The notes: generated by a model from the sequence alone, not told the origin. A stretch of DNA of 64,000 nucleotides from Chitinophagaceae bacterium (GCA_016704325.1 JADJAG010000004.1:124001-188000); one strand, 5' to 3'. Positions 9,693-19,595 are shown, counted from the first letter of the stretch. Made by a program: numbers and translations.

Positions 9693-10640
9693 TCGTGGCA
9701 AGTGTATCAAATTACCAATGGCGGGATGAAGCAATACACTGATTATAGCCAATTAATAGTTTAGTAGTACTTGGGGATTGCTTCGCCGTTCCTCCTCGCA
9801 ATGACGCTTCGGAGGTAGAGATTGCTTCGTCGTTCCTCCTCGCAACAACGTCTTCGTCGTGAGAATTACTTCATCGTTTCACCATGCAAGAACGCGTCGA
9901 TTAACCGTCATTGCGAATCCCGCCCATACAATGTTTGAATTATCAAAGTCCCAATGGCGGGATTAAGCAATCCCCTGATTAGAACCTGTTAATAGTTTAG
10001 TAGTACAGGGGGATTGCTTCGTCGTTCCTCCTCGCAAGAATGCGTCGATTAACCGTCATTGCGAATCCCATGGGGATTGCTTCGTCGTTCCTCCTCGCAA
10101 TGACGCTTTGTGGCGGGGATTGCTTCGCCGTTCCTCCTCGCAACGACGTCTGCGTCGTGAGAATTACTTCATCGTTTCACCATGCAAGAGCGCGTCGATT
10201 AACCGTCATTGCGAATCCCGCTCATACAATGTTTGAATTATCAAAGTCCCAATGGCGGGATGAAGCAATCCCCTGATTAAAATCTATTAATAGTTTATTA
10301 GTACTTGGGGATTGCTTCGTCGTTCCTCCTCGCAATGACGCTTCGGAGGTAGGGATTGCTTCGCCGTTCCTCCTCGCAAGAATGCGTCGATTAACCGTCA
10401 TTGCGAATCCCGCCCATACAATGTTTGAATTATCAAAGTCCCAATGGCGGGATGAAGCAATCCCCTGATTAGAACCAATTAATAGTTAATTAGCACATGG
10501 GGATTGCTTCGTCGTTCCTCCTCGCAATGACGCTTTGTGGCGGGGATTGCTTCGCCGTTCCTCCTCGCAATGACGCTTCGGAGGTAGAGATTGCTTCGCC
10601 GTTCCTCCTCGCAATGACGAATTGCGCGTCAATTTCATAT
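9693..10640. repeat. Cluster of interspersed palindromic repeats (GATTGCTTCG/CGCAATGACG family)
   Basis: About ten copies of a 30-35 bp unit reading GGGGATTGCTTCG, then TCGTTCCTCCTCG, then CAATGACG occur at roughly 9775, 9820, 10010, 10073, 10117, 10306, 10353, 10499, 10543 and 10587. They alternate with a longer unit of about 110 bp (CGTCGATTAACCGTCATTGCG ... AATGGCGGGATGAAGCAATC) near 9893, 10195 and 10385, plus a partial one near 9700. The unit belongs to a widespread class of bacterial intergenic repeats with the core 'attgcgaggag...gaagcaatc'. Short reading frames across it are low-complexity by-products. No gene is supported. Confidence 0.85.
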
Positions 10641-10839
10641 GCACCCAAGGCAAGTTCAACCGTTTTATTCATCCGGATTTATTAAAGGTGGATTCTGATA
10701 CTTTCAACAGCTCATTTCTCCCGTTCGCGCTGAATTGATTCGAAAGTAATTCATAACCTGATAGTATTACGTTCTTAATAGCACCCGGAAGCTGAAGTAA
10801 ATCGATGATTAAAATCATCATGCTGCCTGAACTGCATCC

Positions 10840-10870
10840 TTGGTGGAAGAATGCGATAGCTTTAATTTTA
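10840..10870 (+). promoter_or_regulatory. Candidate promoter of the 10.9-kb T9SS protein
   Basis: TTG at 10840-10842, a 20-bp spacer and TAATTTTA at 10863-10870 fit the Bacteroidota TTG-N19-21-TAnnTTTG pattern with one mismatch. They lie about 35 bases upstream of the ATG. Confidence 0.45.
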
Positions 10871-10904
10871 CATAATCCTTCTCTTAAATATTAAAAATTA
10901 AACC

Positions 10905-13187
10905 ATGAAAAAGATCATTACAATCCTGAGTGGCATCCTGTTGATCGCTACGCAGCTAATGGCATCTTATTCCACTGACTGGATTAAACCTGCCGACAAC
11001 TACCTTAAGTCAGGTTCCATAATAGCGCGTGATAAGGCTGATAATGTTATTGTAGCGGGCTACATCACAGCCCAGAATACGTATACCCGCAAGTACGACA
11101 AGTTTGGGAATTTCTTATGGGAAGAGATGTCCTCTTCCGGCTTACCAGGAAATTATGAAAGGCCGGGATCTGTCAATACCGATAAAAAAAAGAATATCTA
11201 TGTAATCGGTTACCGTTATTCATGGAGTTCCGGATGGGAATATCCCAATGCAGTAATGGTCTTAAAGTACAATTCCACCGGTACCCTACTATGGAAGAAA
11301 TATGTAGACCTGAGCTATATCGTGGGAAGTTCCACCGGCATGAGATTTAATCTTGAAAGTGAGATTGATAACAAGGGTAACATCTATATCGGAACCGCCG
11401 GTACCAGTCCTGCCGGTTTTGTGCTGATAAAACTGAATCCATCCGGAACCGTGCTGGTAAATACTACTGTTAACCTGGGCACCATTCATGGCTTCGCTTC
11501 CATGCGATTGAAAGATAGTAAGGTGGTAGTTACAGGTACCGCTGAATACAATGGAAATCTTTCAGTAGTGGCATGGGATACTACCGGTGCATTATTGTGG
11601 ACTAAGTCGTTCGTGGCTTCCTCAGGACAGGATGTGGAGATAGATGGCAGTGGTAACGTGTTTATTCTTACCAATTATTCAAACCAGGTATCACCCACCA
11701 GTGGCAGTGATGCAGTAATTTACAAGTACACCGGAGCAGGTGTACAAACCTGGAAGAAGAGCTATGATTTCGGTGGATCTGAAACTGCCACCCAATTCAA
11801 GTTGGTTTCAGATAAGATAAGTGTGATTGCCTATGGGTCCCTCAGCGCTTCTTATTTCGATTGGATCACTTTCCAGCTGACTTTAGGGGGAGCTATGATC
11901 TGGAATACCCGTTACAACCAGACATCAGGAAATGATGAACTGGCTTATGCCCTGGCTGCAAAAGACAACGGTGAAGTATTTGTTACCGGTAAAGGCGGCC
12001 CCATGTTTACACAACCCAATGGTTCTTCCTACCTGAGAATGATTACCCTGAAGTACAGTAGTACCGGTGAGGTACAATGGGTTGATTCCGTGAATATCTA
12101 TTCAGGCTGGGGAATAGGATGTACACTTGCTTCCGACAACAGCCTTTTTGTTTTGGGTGGTACGAATATGACGGCATTTCATTTTCTGGATCATACAGGA
12201 ACAGGTTCCTGCGGAATTCCTGCAACCTTAAATGTATCCAATATTCAAGGTACCAGTGCCAAGTTTACCTGGGCGGCAGTTCCGGGAGCTTACTTGTATC
12301 ATCTGCGTTACAAAACAACTTCTGCTGCTGACTGGACTACCGTTTCCACAGATCAAATCTTTATAAAGATAAAAACACTGACGCCGGGAACCTCCTACAC
12401 CTATGCCGTAGAAGCCATCTGCAGCAGTGGACCATCCGGCTACAGTGCCGTCAAGAATTTTGCAACCACAGGCACAGGCTATTGCACTACCGGCGGATTG
12501 AGTACTGCACAGGAATACCTGAACCTGGTTTGGATTGGTGGCATCATCAATCAGACCTTTAACAATAACGGCTATGGAGACTTTACCAACCTGAGTACGC
12601 CGCTTACACAAGGCACTACGATTTATGGTTATCTCTCCGCATTCTTAACCTTCGGGCTGACCGAAAACTATTGCATCTGGATAGATTACAACCACGACAA
12701 TGATTTTGAAGATGCCGGTGAACAGGTAGTGAATATAGCCTCTGACTTTCTGGGATACATTGCTGTTAATTTTACCGTTCCGGGAAATGCCACTCCGGGC
12801 GAAACACGGATGCGCGTTACCATGAAGTATGGTGGTGAGCCGGCTTCCTGTGGTTCTTACGACCGCGGAGAAACGGAGGATTATACCGTTATTATTGTAA
12901 CCCCGTTTGGCAAGATTACAGATGATGCAGGAGTTATCGTATCGGAGAAAATAAGCATGGAGATAAGCCCAAATCCATTTACAGATAAGATTACAGTTAA
13001 TCTATCAAATACCGATGCACCGGTTACCCTCTTACTTTATGATGTAACAGGAAGACTGCAATACAAATCGCAACTAACAGATTTGCAAAGTGAGTTGAAT
13101 CTTTCTGATCTGAACAGCGGGATCTATTTTGTTTCGCTCATGCAGGAGGGAATTTTGATTGAATCGAAAAAAATACTGAAGCAATAG
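10905..13187 (+). CDS. Secreted T9SS protein with beta-propeller-like N-terminus, fibronectin III, GEVED domain and type A sorting tail
   Basis: A 760-residue protein with a Sec signal peptide (MKKIITILSGILLIATQLMA). Residues about 25-430 consist of repeated units like YDKFGNFLWEE and YNSTGTLLWKKY, resembling SBBP-type beta-propeller repeats. A fibronectin III domain follows (about 440-525, VSNIQGTSAKFTWAAVPGA), then a GEVED domain (about 560-665, WIDYNHDNDFEDAGE and RGETEDYTV). The tail from about 685 (ISPNPFTDKITV ... GIYFVSLMQEG) is a type A T9SS sorting signal, so the protein should cross the outer membrane and be anchored or released at the surface. It is followed by a clear terminator. 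Probably an adhesion or binding protein; ligand unknown. Confidence 0.9.
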   Translation: MKKIITILSGILLIATQLMASYSTDWIKPADNYLKSGSIIARDKADNVIVAGYITAQNTYTRKYDKFGNFLWEEMSSSGLPGNYERPGSVNTDKKKNIYVIGYRYSWSSGWEYPNAVMVLKYNSTGTLLWKKYVDLSYIVGSSTGMRFNLESEIDNKGNIYIGTAGTSPAGFVLIKLNPSGTVLVNTTVNLGTIHGFASMRLKDSKVVVTGTAEYNGNLSVVAWDTTGALLWTKSFVASSGQDVEIDGSGNVFILTNYSNQVSPTSGSDAVIYKYTGAGVQTWKKSYDFGGSETATQFKLVSDKISVIAYGSLSASYFDWITFQLTLGGAMIWNTRYNQTSGNDELAYALAAKDNGEVFVTGKGGPMFTQPNGSSYLRMITLKYSSTGEVQWVDSVNIYSGWGIGCTLASDNSLFVLGGTNMTAFHFLDHTGTGSCGIPATLNVSNIQGTSAKFTWAAVPGAYLYHLRYKTTSAADWTTVSTDQIFIKIKTLTPGTSYTYAVEAICSSGPSGYSAVKNFATTGTGYCTTGGLSTAQEYLNLVWIGGIINQTFNNNGYGDFTNLSTPLTQGTTIYGYLSAFLTFGLTENYCIWIDYNHDNDFEDAGEQVVNIASDFLGYIAVNFTVPGNATPGETRMRVTMKYGGEPASCGSYDRGETEDYTVIIVTPFGKITDDAGVIVSEKISMEISPNPFTDKITVNLSNTDAPVTLLLYDVTGRLQYKSQLTDLQSELNLSDLNSGIYFVSLMQEGILIESKKILKQ

Positions 13188-13240
13188 CTTAGGGTAAAGC
13201 AGCGCATCACTGCAAGAGATCAATAGTCTTCATAAAAATA

Positions 13241-13276
13241 ATCCCGGTTCCGGTTTTTCCCGGACCGGGATTTTTG
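13241..13276 (+). terminator. Rho-independent terminator after the 10.9-kb T9SS gene
   Basis: Stem CCCGGTTCCGG / CCGGACCGGG around a TTTTTC loop, followed by ATTTTTG. Position about 55 bases after the stop codon and stem quality support intrinsic termination. Confidence 0.8.
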
Positions 13277-13921
13277 TTGAAGGCGAACTGTTTTTCTCGC
13301 ATTCATTCAATTTGGTAATGCTGAATTTTCCTATTCTTGTTTGCTATATGTAGCTACTCAGCAGGTGAGGATTTAAAAATAGAACACGGATAACACGGAT
13401 CAGACGGATTTAACTTAAAATTGTCTATCGGCAAGGATTACCTATCGAAACAGTAATTGTGATTAGCATTGTCTCAATTCCATCTTAATCTGTGGTTGTC
13501 GGTCAAATCCGTTTCATCAGTGTGCTTTTTCCTTTCTGCCTCTGGTTGGTGTTTTCACCAACCAGCGTTAGAACGGTTGGTTTAGTCATCCATCCATCAT
13601 TGATATCTATCGTCGTCCCATATCCCTTTGTCTGATGGATAGCTGCATCAAATTTTTTACTGGAACAATCTTAAACTGGCAAAATCTTCAGCCTCTGGTT
13701 GGTGTTTTCACCAACCAGCGTTAGAAGTGGTCGGTGAAAACACCGACCACAGGTTGAAGGCAACATTTTTTCAGCAGGCATATGAAACGGGATTTAAAAT
13801 CCCATAGCTCAGTAGATACGGATTACAAATCTGTGCCAGTGGTGGAAAGCAGAAGAACCACGAATCAAATTAAGCTTCACTTCGTGCAGGCAATTTCATT
13901 AACTTAGCTCAAAATATTCGC
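13277..13921. repeat. Intergenic palindromic repeats including perfect 10-bp hairpins
   Basis: Three perfect hairpins are visible: CTGGTTGGTG-TTTT-CACCAACCAG at 13542-13565 and again at 13695-13718, and GTGGTCGGTG-AAAA-CACCGACCAC at 13727-13750. The second and third form a head-and-tail pair separated by about eight bases. A further repeat-like tract at 13375-13520 begins GAACACGGATAACACGGATC and ends near AAATCCGTTTCATCAGTGTG. No gene is supported between the terminator and the antitoxin at 13922. Confidence 0.75.
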
Positions 13922-14149
13922 ATGAAACTTTCAGAGGAGAAAATTGACATCATTCAAAAAGTAATCGAACTCGAAAACGAAGAAAAACTCGATCGGATTC
14001 ATGAACTTCTTTCAGAGGAAGAAAATCTCAACCACCTCAGCGAATCTGAAAGAAGAAGCATAGAAAGAGGTTTGAAGGATTTAGATGAAGGCAGAAAAAT
14101 TTCTTACCAGGAATTCAAACAGCGCCTTCAGCAATGGATTACTTCTTAA
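13922..14149 (+). CDS. Antitoxin of a ParE-type toxin-antitoxin pair
   Basis: A 75-residue acidic, helical protein (KIDIIQKVIELENEEKLDRI ... SERRSIERGLKDLDEGRKIS). Its GLKDLDEGRxxSxxEFKQ segment resembles small antitoxins and 'addiction module component' proteins. Its 3' end overlaps the toxin gene by 16 bp, so the two are translationally coupled. It is expected to neutralise the toxin and may bind the shared promoter, although no classical DNA-binding motif is obvious. Confidence 0.82.
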   Translation: MKLSEEKIDIIQKVIELENEEKLDRIHELLSEEENLNHLSESERRSIERGLKDLDEGRKISYQEFKQRLQQWITS

Positions 14150-14448
14150 CGATTTCAGATGAAGCTAGTGCGCACATCAAAAGCACCATTGAATACCTGA
14201 AGCGTGAATGGTCTCAGAGATCTGTCGTAAATTTTCAAAATGATCTTCTCAATTGCTTCGATCAAATCATCTCCAATCCGCTAAGTTTTCTCCTGATAGA
14301 CGCAGAACACGGAATAAGAAAGCGTAAAGTTTCCAAATACAGTTCAGTTTATTATCGCATCAGGCAAGACGAAATAGAAATCATTACCGTGTTTGATCAT
14401 CGTCGCGATCCGGAACGATTGAAGGAATTTTTTCAGCGGCTCGAATAG
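14134..14448 (+). CDS. RelE/ParE-family toxin
   Basis: A 104-residue protein with the ParE/RelE layout: N-terminal helices (SDEASAHIKSTIEYLKREWS), the central segment GIRKRKVSKYSSVYYRIRQD and the strand EIEIITVFDHRRDPERLKEF. The ending VFDHRRDPERL is characteristic of the ParE branch, whose members inhibit DNA gyrase, though some relatives are mRNA nucleases. Paired with the antitoxin immediately upstream. Confidence 0.88.
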   Translation: MDYFLTISDEASAHIKSTIEYLKREWSQRSVVNFQNDLLNCFDQIISNPLSFLLIDAEHGIRKRKVSKYSSVYYRIRQDEIEIITVFDHRRDPERLKEFFQRLE

Positions 14449-14788
14449 TTTTGTATCAGCGGTCAGCATCCTTGCCGAACGCCATCACAAAGCAATCAAT
14501 AAAGCGCAATTGATGACCGTATTACCTTCAGGCTCTGGTTCAGCCTCTGGTTGGTGTTTTCACGAACTAGGGTTAGAAGTGGCCGGTGAAAACACCGAAC
14601 ACAGGCTGAAAGTAGATTTAGAACTTGTGTAAGAATGGAATAAGTAATCACGCCTTCTTAAAGGCGAAAGCACGTTCTCCTTTTTCCTTCATCCTTTTTT
14701 CTTTCCTGTTGGTCGAAAAAATACCACCTGCTAAAGCATTTGTCCTAATTTTCTCGGGCTGTTTCTTTCGAACTACAACTACTGCATC
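14449..14788. repeat. Intergenic region with a degenerate copy of the 13.5-kb hairpin pair
   Basis: At about 14536-14620 a diverged version of the 13.7-kb doublet is present (CTGGTTGGTGTTTTCACGAA and GGCCGGTGAAAACACCGAAC). Otherwise no gene or structured RNA is recognised before the ATG at 14789. Confidence 0.6.
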
Positions 14789-17326
14789 ATGAAGTTTTTG
14801 TCCATAGTATTGCTGTCAGGGCTTCTTTTATTGCCGTTTCTTTTGTTCAAGGGCATATATGTCAGGCAACAACAAATGCCTAATCCTTACGCTTTCAAGG
14901 AGGAAAAGCAGGAAGCATATGATGCACTTACCTTTCTTTCTGCGATGAATACATTTCCAGATGCTGACCTCCCTGCAGCCGGTTATACAATTGCCTGGAA
15001 TAAACACAAGCAATTGCTTGCATCCGCAAATTCATCAAATAGTCGCAGCGCATGGGAGAACATTGGCCCTGTCAATATTGGTGGTCGCACGATCAGCATT
15101 GCTATTGACCCAACGGATACCGCTGTGATCTGGCTCGGTTCAGCAAGCGGTGGTTTATGGAAATCATCAACGGGCGGAATCGGAACAGGATCATGGCAAT
15201 TTGTTCCAACCGGTTTTCCGGTACTTGGCGTGGGTGCCATTTCCATCAATCCAAAAAACCATGATGAAATTTTTATTGGTACCGGCGAAACCTATGCCTA
15301 TGATGTCTCCACCAATGGATTGATCGACAGAACCCAACGCGGCTCGTTTGGAATCGGTATTTTAAAATCAATGGATGGCGGGCAGAACTGGACTACTTCA
15401 CTCGACTGGACCTACCAGCAAAACCGTGGCGTGTGGGACATTGTGCACAACCCGCTGAATCCTGCTTCCCTGCTGGCAGCCACTACGGAGGGTATTTATA
15501 AAAGTATAGATGGTGGGGAGAGCTGGAGCCAGGTGCTTGACAGAAAGATGGTGATGGATCTGCAACTGAATAAGACAGATACCAACATCGTATTCGCCGG
15601 TGTTGGAAATGGTGACAGCAGTGATAAAGGCATATACAAATCAAACGATGGTGGAGCAACCTGGAGTTTGTTAACGGGTAATGGATTACCGAATATTTAT
15701 GAACATACCGGGCGAATTACATTAGCTGCATTCGAAGGCGACTACAATACCGTGCTTGCATTGATAGGCAATCGTTATGGTACTTCCGGAATTTACCGGA
15801 CTTCCAACAGCGGCATCACCTGGACGGCATTGGGCCTGGAAGAAATTGTTTCTTACCAGGGATGGTATGCGAAAGGGTTACTGATAAAACCGGATGATGC
15901 CACCAGGGTGTTGGCCGGTGGTGTTGATGTTTTTAAATCGGTTGATTCGGGAAACGGATTTTTTAAAGTTTCCAATATTTTTTTTGATGCTGATTATGTT
16001 CACGCCGATATTCACGACATTATTGTGAACCCACTCGATCCGGAGAAAGTGTATGTAATCACCGATGGCGGCCTGTTCAGGTCGAATGATTTTGGCTTTA
16101 CTTATTTTGAATGTTCGTCAGGTTATGTCACCAGCCAGCATTATATTGGTTCTGTATCGGCTACGGATCCTGCTGTCGGGCTTTCCGGATTACAGGATAA
16201 CTATACCATTAAATACAATGGCAGCGACTTCTGGATTCCGGTTATTGGCGGAGATGGCAGTTACAATGCTATTGATCCAACTTCTGATTATGTTCAATAT
16301 GGAAGCTATCAGTATCTGAATATTTTCAAGTCTGCCGACCAGGGCAATTATTTTGAAGACATCTTCTATCTTCCGGCAAGTCCTTTTGGTGGCAATCCAG
16401 CCGCCTTTTTGGCTCCGCTGGTGATGTCGCCTTCTAATCCATTTGTATTGTATGCAGGAAGCACTACCCTGCTTAAAACCAGCGATGGCAACCAGTTTGA
16501 AGAAGTGCAACCTGATCCTGTTGACAATGGCAATTACTTATTATCAATTGGTGTTTCAGCTACCAGCGAAGACACGGTATATTTTGCCACGGCGCCTTCT
16601 GAGTCATTTCCGATGCGGGTATTCCGAAGTGATGATGGTGGTTTCACGAAAACGGAGATCAGCGATGGTTTGCCCAACAGGTATCCGAGAAGAATATCCG
16701 TAAATCCATTGAACAGCAAAGAAGTGTATATAGTATTCAGCGGTTTTGGCGGAGGCCATATTTTCAAAACAACAGATGCGGGAGCCCATTGGACGGATAT
16801 CAGTACAGCACTGCCTGATCTGCCATTTCATTGTCTTGCCATTGATCCGTTGCAACCGAAAAATATTTATGCCGGCTGCGATTTTACCGTGTATGCTTCT
16901 TTCAATGGAGGTGAATCATGGTTTGTCTTTGGAGACGGACTTGCAGAAGCCGTGATGGTTTTCGACCTGGTTATTTCTCCTGCCGATCGTACATTAATGG
17001 CCTTCACGCATGGCCATGGTGTATATAAAACAGACTTGATGGATGTTAATATTGGAGTGGAAGATATCATCGCCGCTACCATTCAGTTTGCAGCAACACC
17101 TAACCCTGCAACAGAATGGTTGACCGTAACCTGGAATGCAGCATGGAAACCGGATGCAACCATTTTCTTGATGGATTTGAAAGGAAAGGTAGTATTTCAG
17201 GAAAATATTACTGCAGCAAATGAAGGTACGTTGACTATACTGCTTTCAACATTTGCTAAGGGTACCTACCTGTTGGTTATGGAAGGAAAAAGTTTTCGTA
17301 AGAGTATTAAGTTGGTTGTATTGTAG
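14789..17326 (+). CDS. Secreted BNR/sortilin-like (VPS10-type) beta-propeller protein with type A T9SS sorting tail
   Basis: An 845-residue protein with an N-terminal hydrophobic signal. Multiple Asp-box/BNR motifs are spread over it: SxDGGxxW-type segments such as SMDGGQNWTT, SIDGGESWS, SNDGGATWSLL, TTDAGAHWTD and SFNGGESWFV. This is the sialidase/VPS10 type of beta-propeller. The tail from about residue 770 (AATPNPATEWLTVTWN ... GTYLLVMEGKSFRKSIKLVV) is a type A T9SS signal. Such proteins are often annotated 'glycosyl hydrolase' or 'exo-alpha-sialidase', but no catalytic residues can be assigned, so a binding or structural role at the surface is as likely. Confidence 0.88.
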   Translation: MKFLSIVLLSGLLLLPFLLFKGIYVRQQQMPNPYAFKEEKQEAYDALTFLSAMNTFPDADLPAAGYTIAWNKHKQLLASANSSNSRSAWENIGPVNIGGRTISIAIDPTDTAVIWLGSASGGLWKSSTGGIGTGSWQFVPTGFPVLGVGAISINPKNHDEIFIGTGETYAYDVSTNGLIDRTQRGSFGIGILKSMDGGQNWTTSLDWTYQQNRGVWDIVHNPLNPASLLAATTEGIYKSIDGGESWSQVLDRKMVMDLQLNKTDTNIVFAGVGNGDSSDKGIYKSNDGGATWSLLTGNGLPNIYEHTGRITLAAFEGDYNTVLALIGNRYGTSGIYRTSNSGITWTALGLEEIVSYQGWYAKGLLIKPDDATRVLAGGVDVFKSVDSGNGFFKVSNIFFDADYVHADIHDIIVNPLDPEKVYVITDGGLFRSNDFGFTYFECSSGYVTSQHYIGSVSATDPAVGLSGLQDNYTIKYNGSDFWIPVIGGDGSYNAIDPTSDYVQYGSYQYLNIFKSADQGNYFEDIFYLPASPFGGNPAAFLAPLVMSPSNPFVLYAGSTTLLKTSDGNQFEEVQPDPVDNGNYLLSIGVSATSEDTVYFATAPSESFPMRVFRSDDGGFTKTEISDGLPNRYPRRISVNPLNSKEVYIVFSGFGGGHIFKTTDAGAHWTDISTALPDLPFHCLAIDPLQPKNIYAGCDFTVYASFNGGESWFVFGDGLAEAVMVFDLVISPADRTLMAFTHGHGVYKTDLMDVNIGVEDIIAATIQFAATPNPATEWLTVTWNAAWKPDATIFLMDLKGKVVFQENITAANEGTLTILLSTFAKGTYLLVMEGKSFRKSIKLVVL

Positions 17327-17406
17327 TGAAGGGGATTTGAGTTGAATTATTGCTATGATGTAAAAATCCACTCCCTACTCATTTCTCCCTACTCACTCCT
17401 CACTCC

Positions 17407-18306
17407 TCATTCCGGTTTTTTCATTTCCTTATTCACAATAGTAAACACACGCGAAACATTAAAGCCGAAGTGAATGTCGCCATCGAGCCAGTTGCCGGTG
17501 GTTTCGGGAATAAAGCCTTTCTCAATCATGGAAGTAGAATTGGTGAAGTGCAATTGAAATACATGCCCGCCGGTCTCAAGATCAAAGCCGATAGATAACG
17601 AGTTGGTGATATCAGGATCTGTCTGATTCAACTGGTAATAATACTCCGCATTAACGGCAACGCGACGGGTAATTTTTTGGCGCGCTGCTATACCAATAGC
17701 AAAAATGTCGTTGTTGTCGTTTGTCGTTTCCACAAGATTACGGTGTACCATGGATGGCATCAGTTGCAAGGTAAAGGCCTCGGAGAATTTGCGGCCGATA
17801 ATTAGTTGGTGGGCATAATAGAGATTGGAAGTAAAGTAATTTTCACGCTCGGGATCGGAAGGTTTCAGGGTTTTAATAGCCATGGTAGAAACCCAGGCGG
17901 CAGATATAGGCATGTTTTTAACACCACTGCTTTGCCGGAGAAATTTGTACTTCACAAAGCCATCATACGTTTTCTCAAAACTGCTTCTGCCAAAACCAAC
18001 CATCAATTGTTTGGTAATGCCATAGTCGAGTCCGATGCGTATGCTTGCCTGATCGAGGCCGAATAATTCATAGATGCCTCCGTTGATGTAACCGAAGCGG
18101 TGTGATATTTTAAAATCCATCACACCTGCACCTACATTCTCAATAGAATGGGAGTTGATCACCCTGGTTGTCTTGAATCCTGCTGTGGCATATTCCGTTG
18201 TTTTTTCTTCCATGCTTTCCAGCAGGGCAGAAAGATCCTCCTGTGCCAGCACCGGCTGAAGACCGAGAGACAAGAGGATTATTAACGGTAGAATGAATTT
18301 TTTCAT
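17407..18306 (-). CDS. DUF5777-family outer-membrane beta-barrel protein
   Basis: About 299 residues from the ATG at 18304-18306 (MKKFILPLIILLSLG, a Sec signal ending at VLAQ). A TTG four codons upstream is less likely because it precedes the signal peptide. The mature part is rich in alternating beta-strands (FGYINGGIYELFGLDQASIR, KQLMVGFGRSSFEKTYDGFVK) and aromatic strand ends, as in outer-membrane barrels of the DUF5777 family. It follows the YceI gene by about eight bases, so they are probably co-transcribed. Function of the family is unknown; frequent linkage to YceI and cytochrome c proteins suggests a redox- or lipid-related envelope role. Confidence 0.82.
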   Translation of the reverse strand: MKKFILPLIILLSLGLQPVLAQEDLSALLESMEEKTTEYATAGFKTTRVINSHSIENVGAGVMDFKISHRFGYINGGIYELFGLDQASIRIGLDYGITKQLMVGFGRSSFEKTYDGFVKYKFLRQSSGVKNMPISAAWVSTMAIKTLKPSDPERENYFTSNLYYAHQLIIGRKFSEAFTLQLMPSMVHRNLVETTNDNNDIFAIGIAARQKITRRVAVNAEYYYQLNQTDPDITNSLSIGFDLETGGHVFQLHFTNSTSMIEKGFIPETTGNWLDGDIHFGFNVSRVFTIVNKEMKKPE

Positions 18307-18314
18307 AATTGATT

Positions 18315-18880
18315 TCAATTGATATAGGGCTGTAAATTAGCCGCTACTTTCACTGCTATTTCTTTTGCTATTTTATCTTTTACCATGCCCGGAATTTCAA
18401 TGTTGTAATCTTCCGGTTTCACAATAAAATCGGCGTTTGCCAGCATGATGCCATCCTTCACTTTAATGGTTCCGGCATTTGTGATTTCACGTGATACACC
18501 ATGCATGGTTAATGTGCCAGCCAGGGTAATGGGATAGGTTCCATCCACGGTCAGCTTCACCTCTGAAATGTTTTTTATTTTTCCTTTAAAGGTGGCTTTT
18601 GGAAACTTTTCCGATTCCATATAATTTTCATTGAAGTGTTCTTCCAGCAATGCTTTCTCAAACGAGAAGGCTTTCACCAGTACGGAGACTTCAATGGCAC
18701 CGGAGGCAATATCCATGACAGCTACTGCGGAGGTATTTTTCCTTCAATATCTTCGAGCGGAGTAGACGACAGAAAGGTTACGTCGCAATTCTTATCAAAA
18801 TATTTAGACTGCGCCTGTGTAGTGGATATTGTTGCGAATAGTAAGCTGAAAATGGTTGCAAGCATTAACTTCGGTTTCAT
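18315..18880 (-). pseudogene. YceI-family periplasmic lipid-binding protein, frameshifted
   Basis: The C-terminal 133 residues form an intact YceI domain (LLEEHFNENYMESEKFPKAT, TLTMHGVSREITNAG), a lipocalin-like barrel that binds polyprenoid-type lipids in the periplasm. The real start is the ATG at 18878-18880 with signal peptide MKPKLMLATIFSLLFATIST, followed by FLSSTPLEDIEGK; that frame stops at IPPQ. Adding one A to the AAAAA run near 18738-18742 joins the two frames as EGKNTSAVAVMDIASG. This is a single homopolymer deletion, either true or an error. A paralogue with the same LEDI and EEHFNENY motifs is at 22.1 kb. Confidence 0.87.
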
Positions 18881-18915
18881 GTTGATTTTTGGATTTTTAT
18901 TAAGAATGTTTTGTT

Positions 18916-19097
18916 TGGGTGTATGGCAAATTGAACTTATTACTCATTGGGGAATCTTTAGCTCATTTTTTTAGCGCAAAGACGCTAAGCCGCTAAGAAA
19001 ATCACCCAGAATAAATTGCCTTTTACTTTTCTTGGCGTCTTGGCGACTTCGCGCTTATAATTTTTATCGCCAGGAACTGCAATTTGTTATGCACCCC
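18916..19097. repeat. GGGTGTAT inverted-repeat element with REP-like interior
   Basis: A 182-bp element: left end GGGTGTATGGCAAATTG, right end CAATTTGTTATGCACCCC. It is flanked by a perfect 8-bp direct repeat TTTTGTTT (18908-18915 and 19098-19105). The interior differs from elements A-G: it holds the palindromic pair AGCGCAAAGACGCTAAG ... CTTGGCGTCTTGGCGAC. It sits between the YceI gene and the OB-fold gene. Confidence 0.78.
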
Positions 19098-19181
19098 TTT
19101 TGTTTTGATGGGATGGATTTGCATGGGTAATCAGCGCAGGGACCTCACCATCCCGGATAAAAGCCCCCGCGCCTTATTTGC

Positions 19182-19595
19182 TCAGCTTTCCGATATGCTG
19201 CAGTTGATTAAGACCACATCCATGAGCTTGCCGGAGCACCTTCCTTTCACAGTTACTCCGTCACCTTTATTAATTTTTTTGCCATTGAATTGTCTACATT
19301 CATTTTGCAGTTTACGCCAAACATTTCATCGCCTGCAAGCGTGATGCTTAACTGTCCATTTTCTTCTACTACCAGTTCCCGAACGGTGCCGGTCACTTCT
19401 ATTACTTTTCCCAGGTACTGCTGATCAGCAGCGGTTTCATCTTCATTGTAGGCTGCAAAGAGCATTGGACTGGTTACCGTAAAATCGACAGCGGCGGAAT
19501 CAAGATTGCCGGCCGGCCGGTTAATGTAATAGAGGGCAAACGCGCCAAGAGCAATCCAGATGAAAATGGTTGAGAGAATGATGAATCTTTTTCAT
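19182..19595 (-). pseudogene. Membrane-anchored OB-fold (tRNA_anti-like) protein, two frameshifts
   Basis: Three frames combine into one protein of about 136 residues. The first, after ATG at 19593-19595, should read MKRFIILSTIFIWIALGAFA (a membrane anchor) but the A-run holds five As where four or seven are needed. The middle frame is YLGKVIEVTGTVRELVVEEN. The third reads GDGVTVKGRCSGKLMDVVLI and ends in SISES at a TGA near 19182; it is restored if the seven-A run near 19279 had eight. The EVTGxV and VKGRCSG segments are typical of tRNA_anti-like OB folds in Bacteroidota. Both breaks lie in homopolymers. Confidence 0.75.

Noticed and set aside
10040..10672. Short reading frames in the repeat cluster
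   Set aside because: They are translations of repeat units on both strands, with no start context, no conserved protein features and mirrored sequence.
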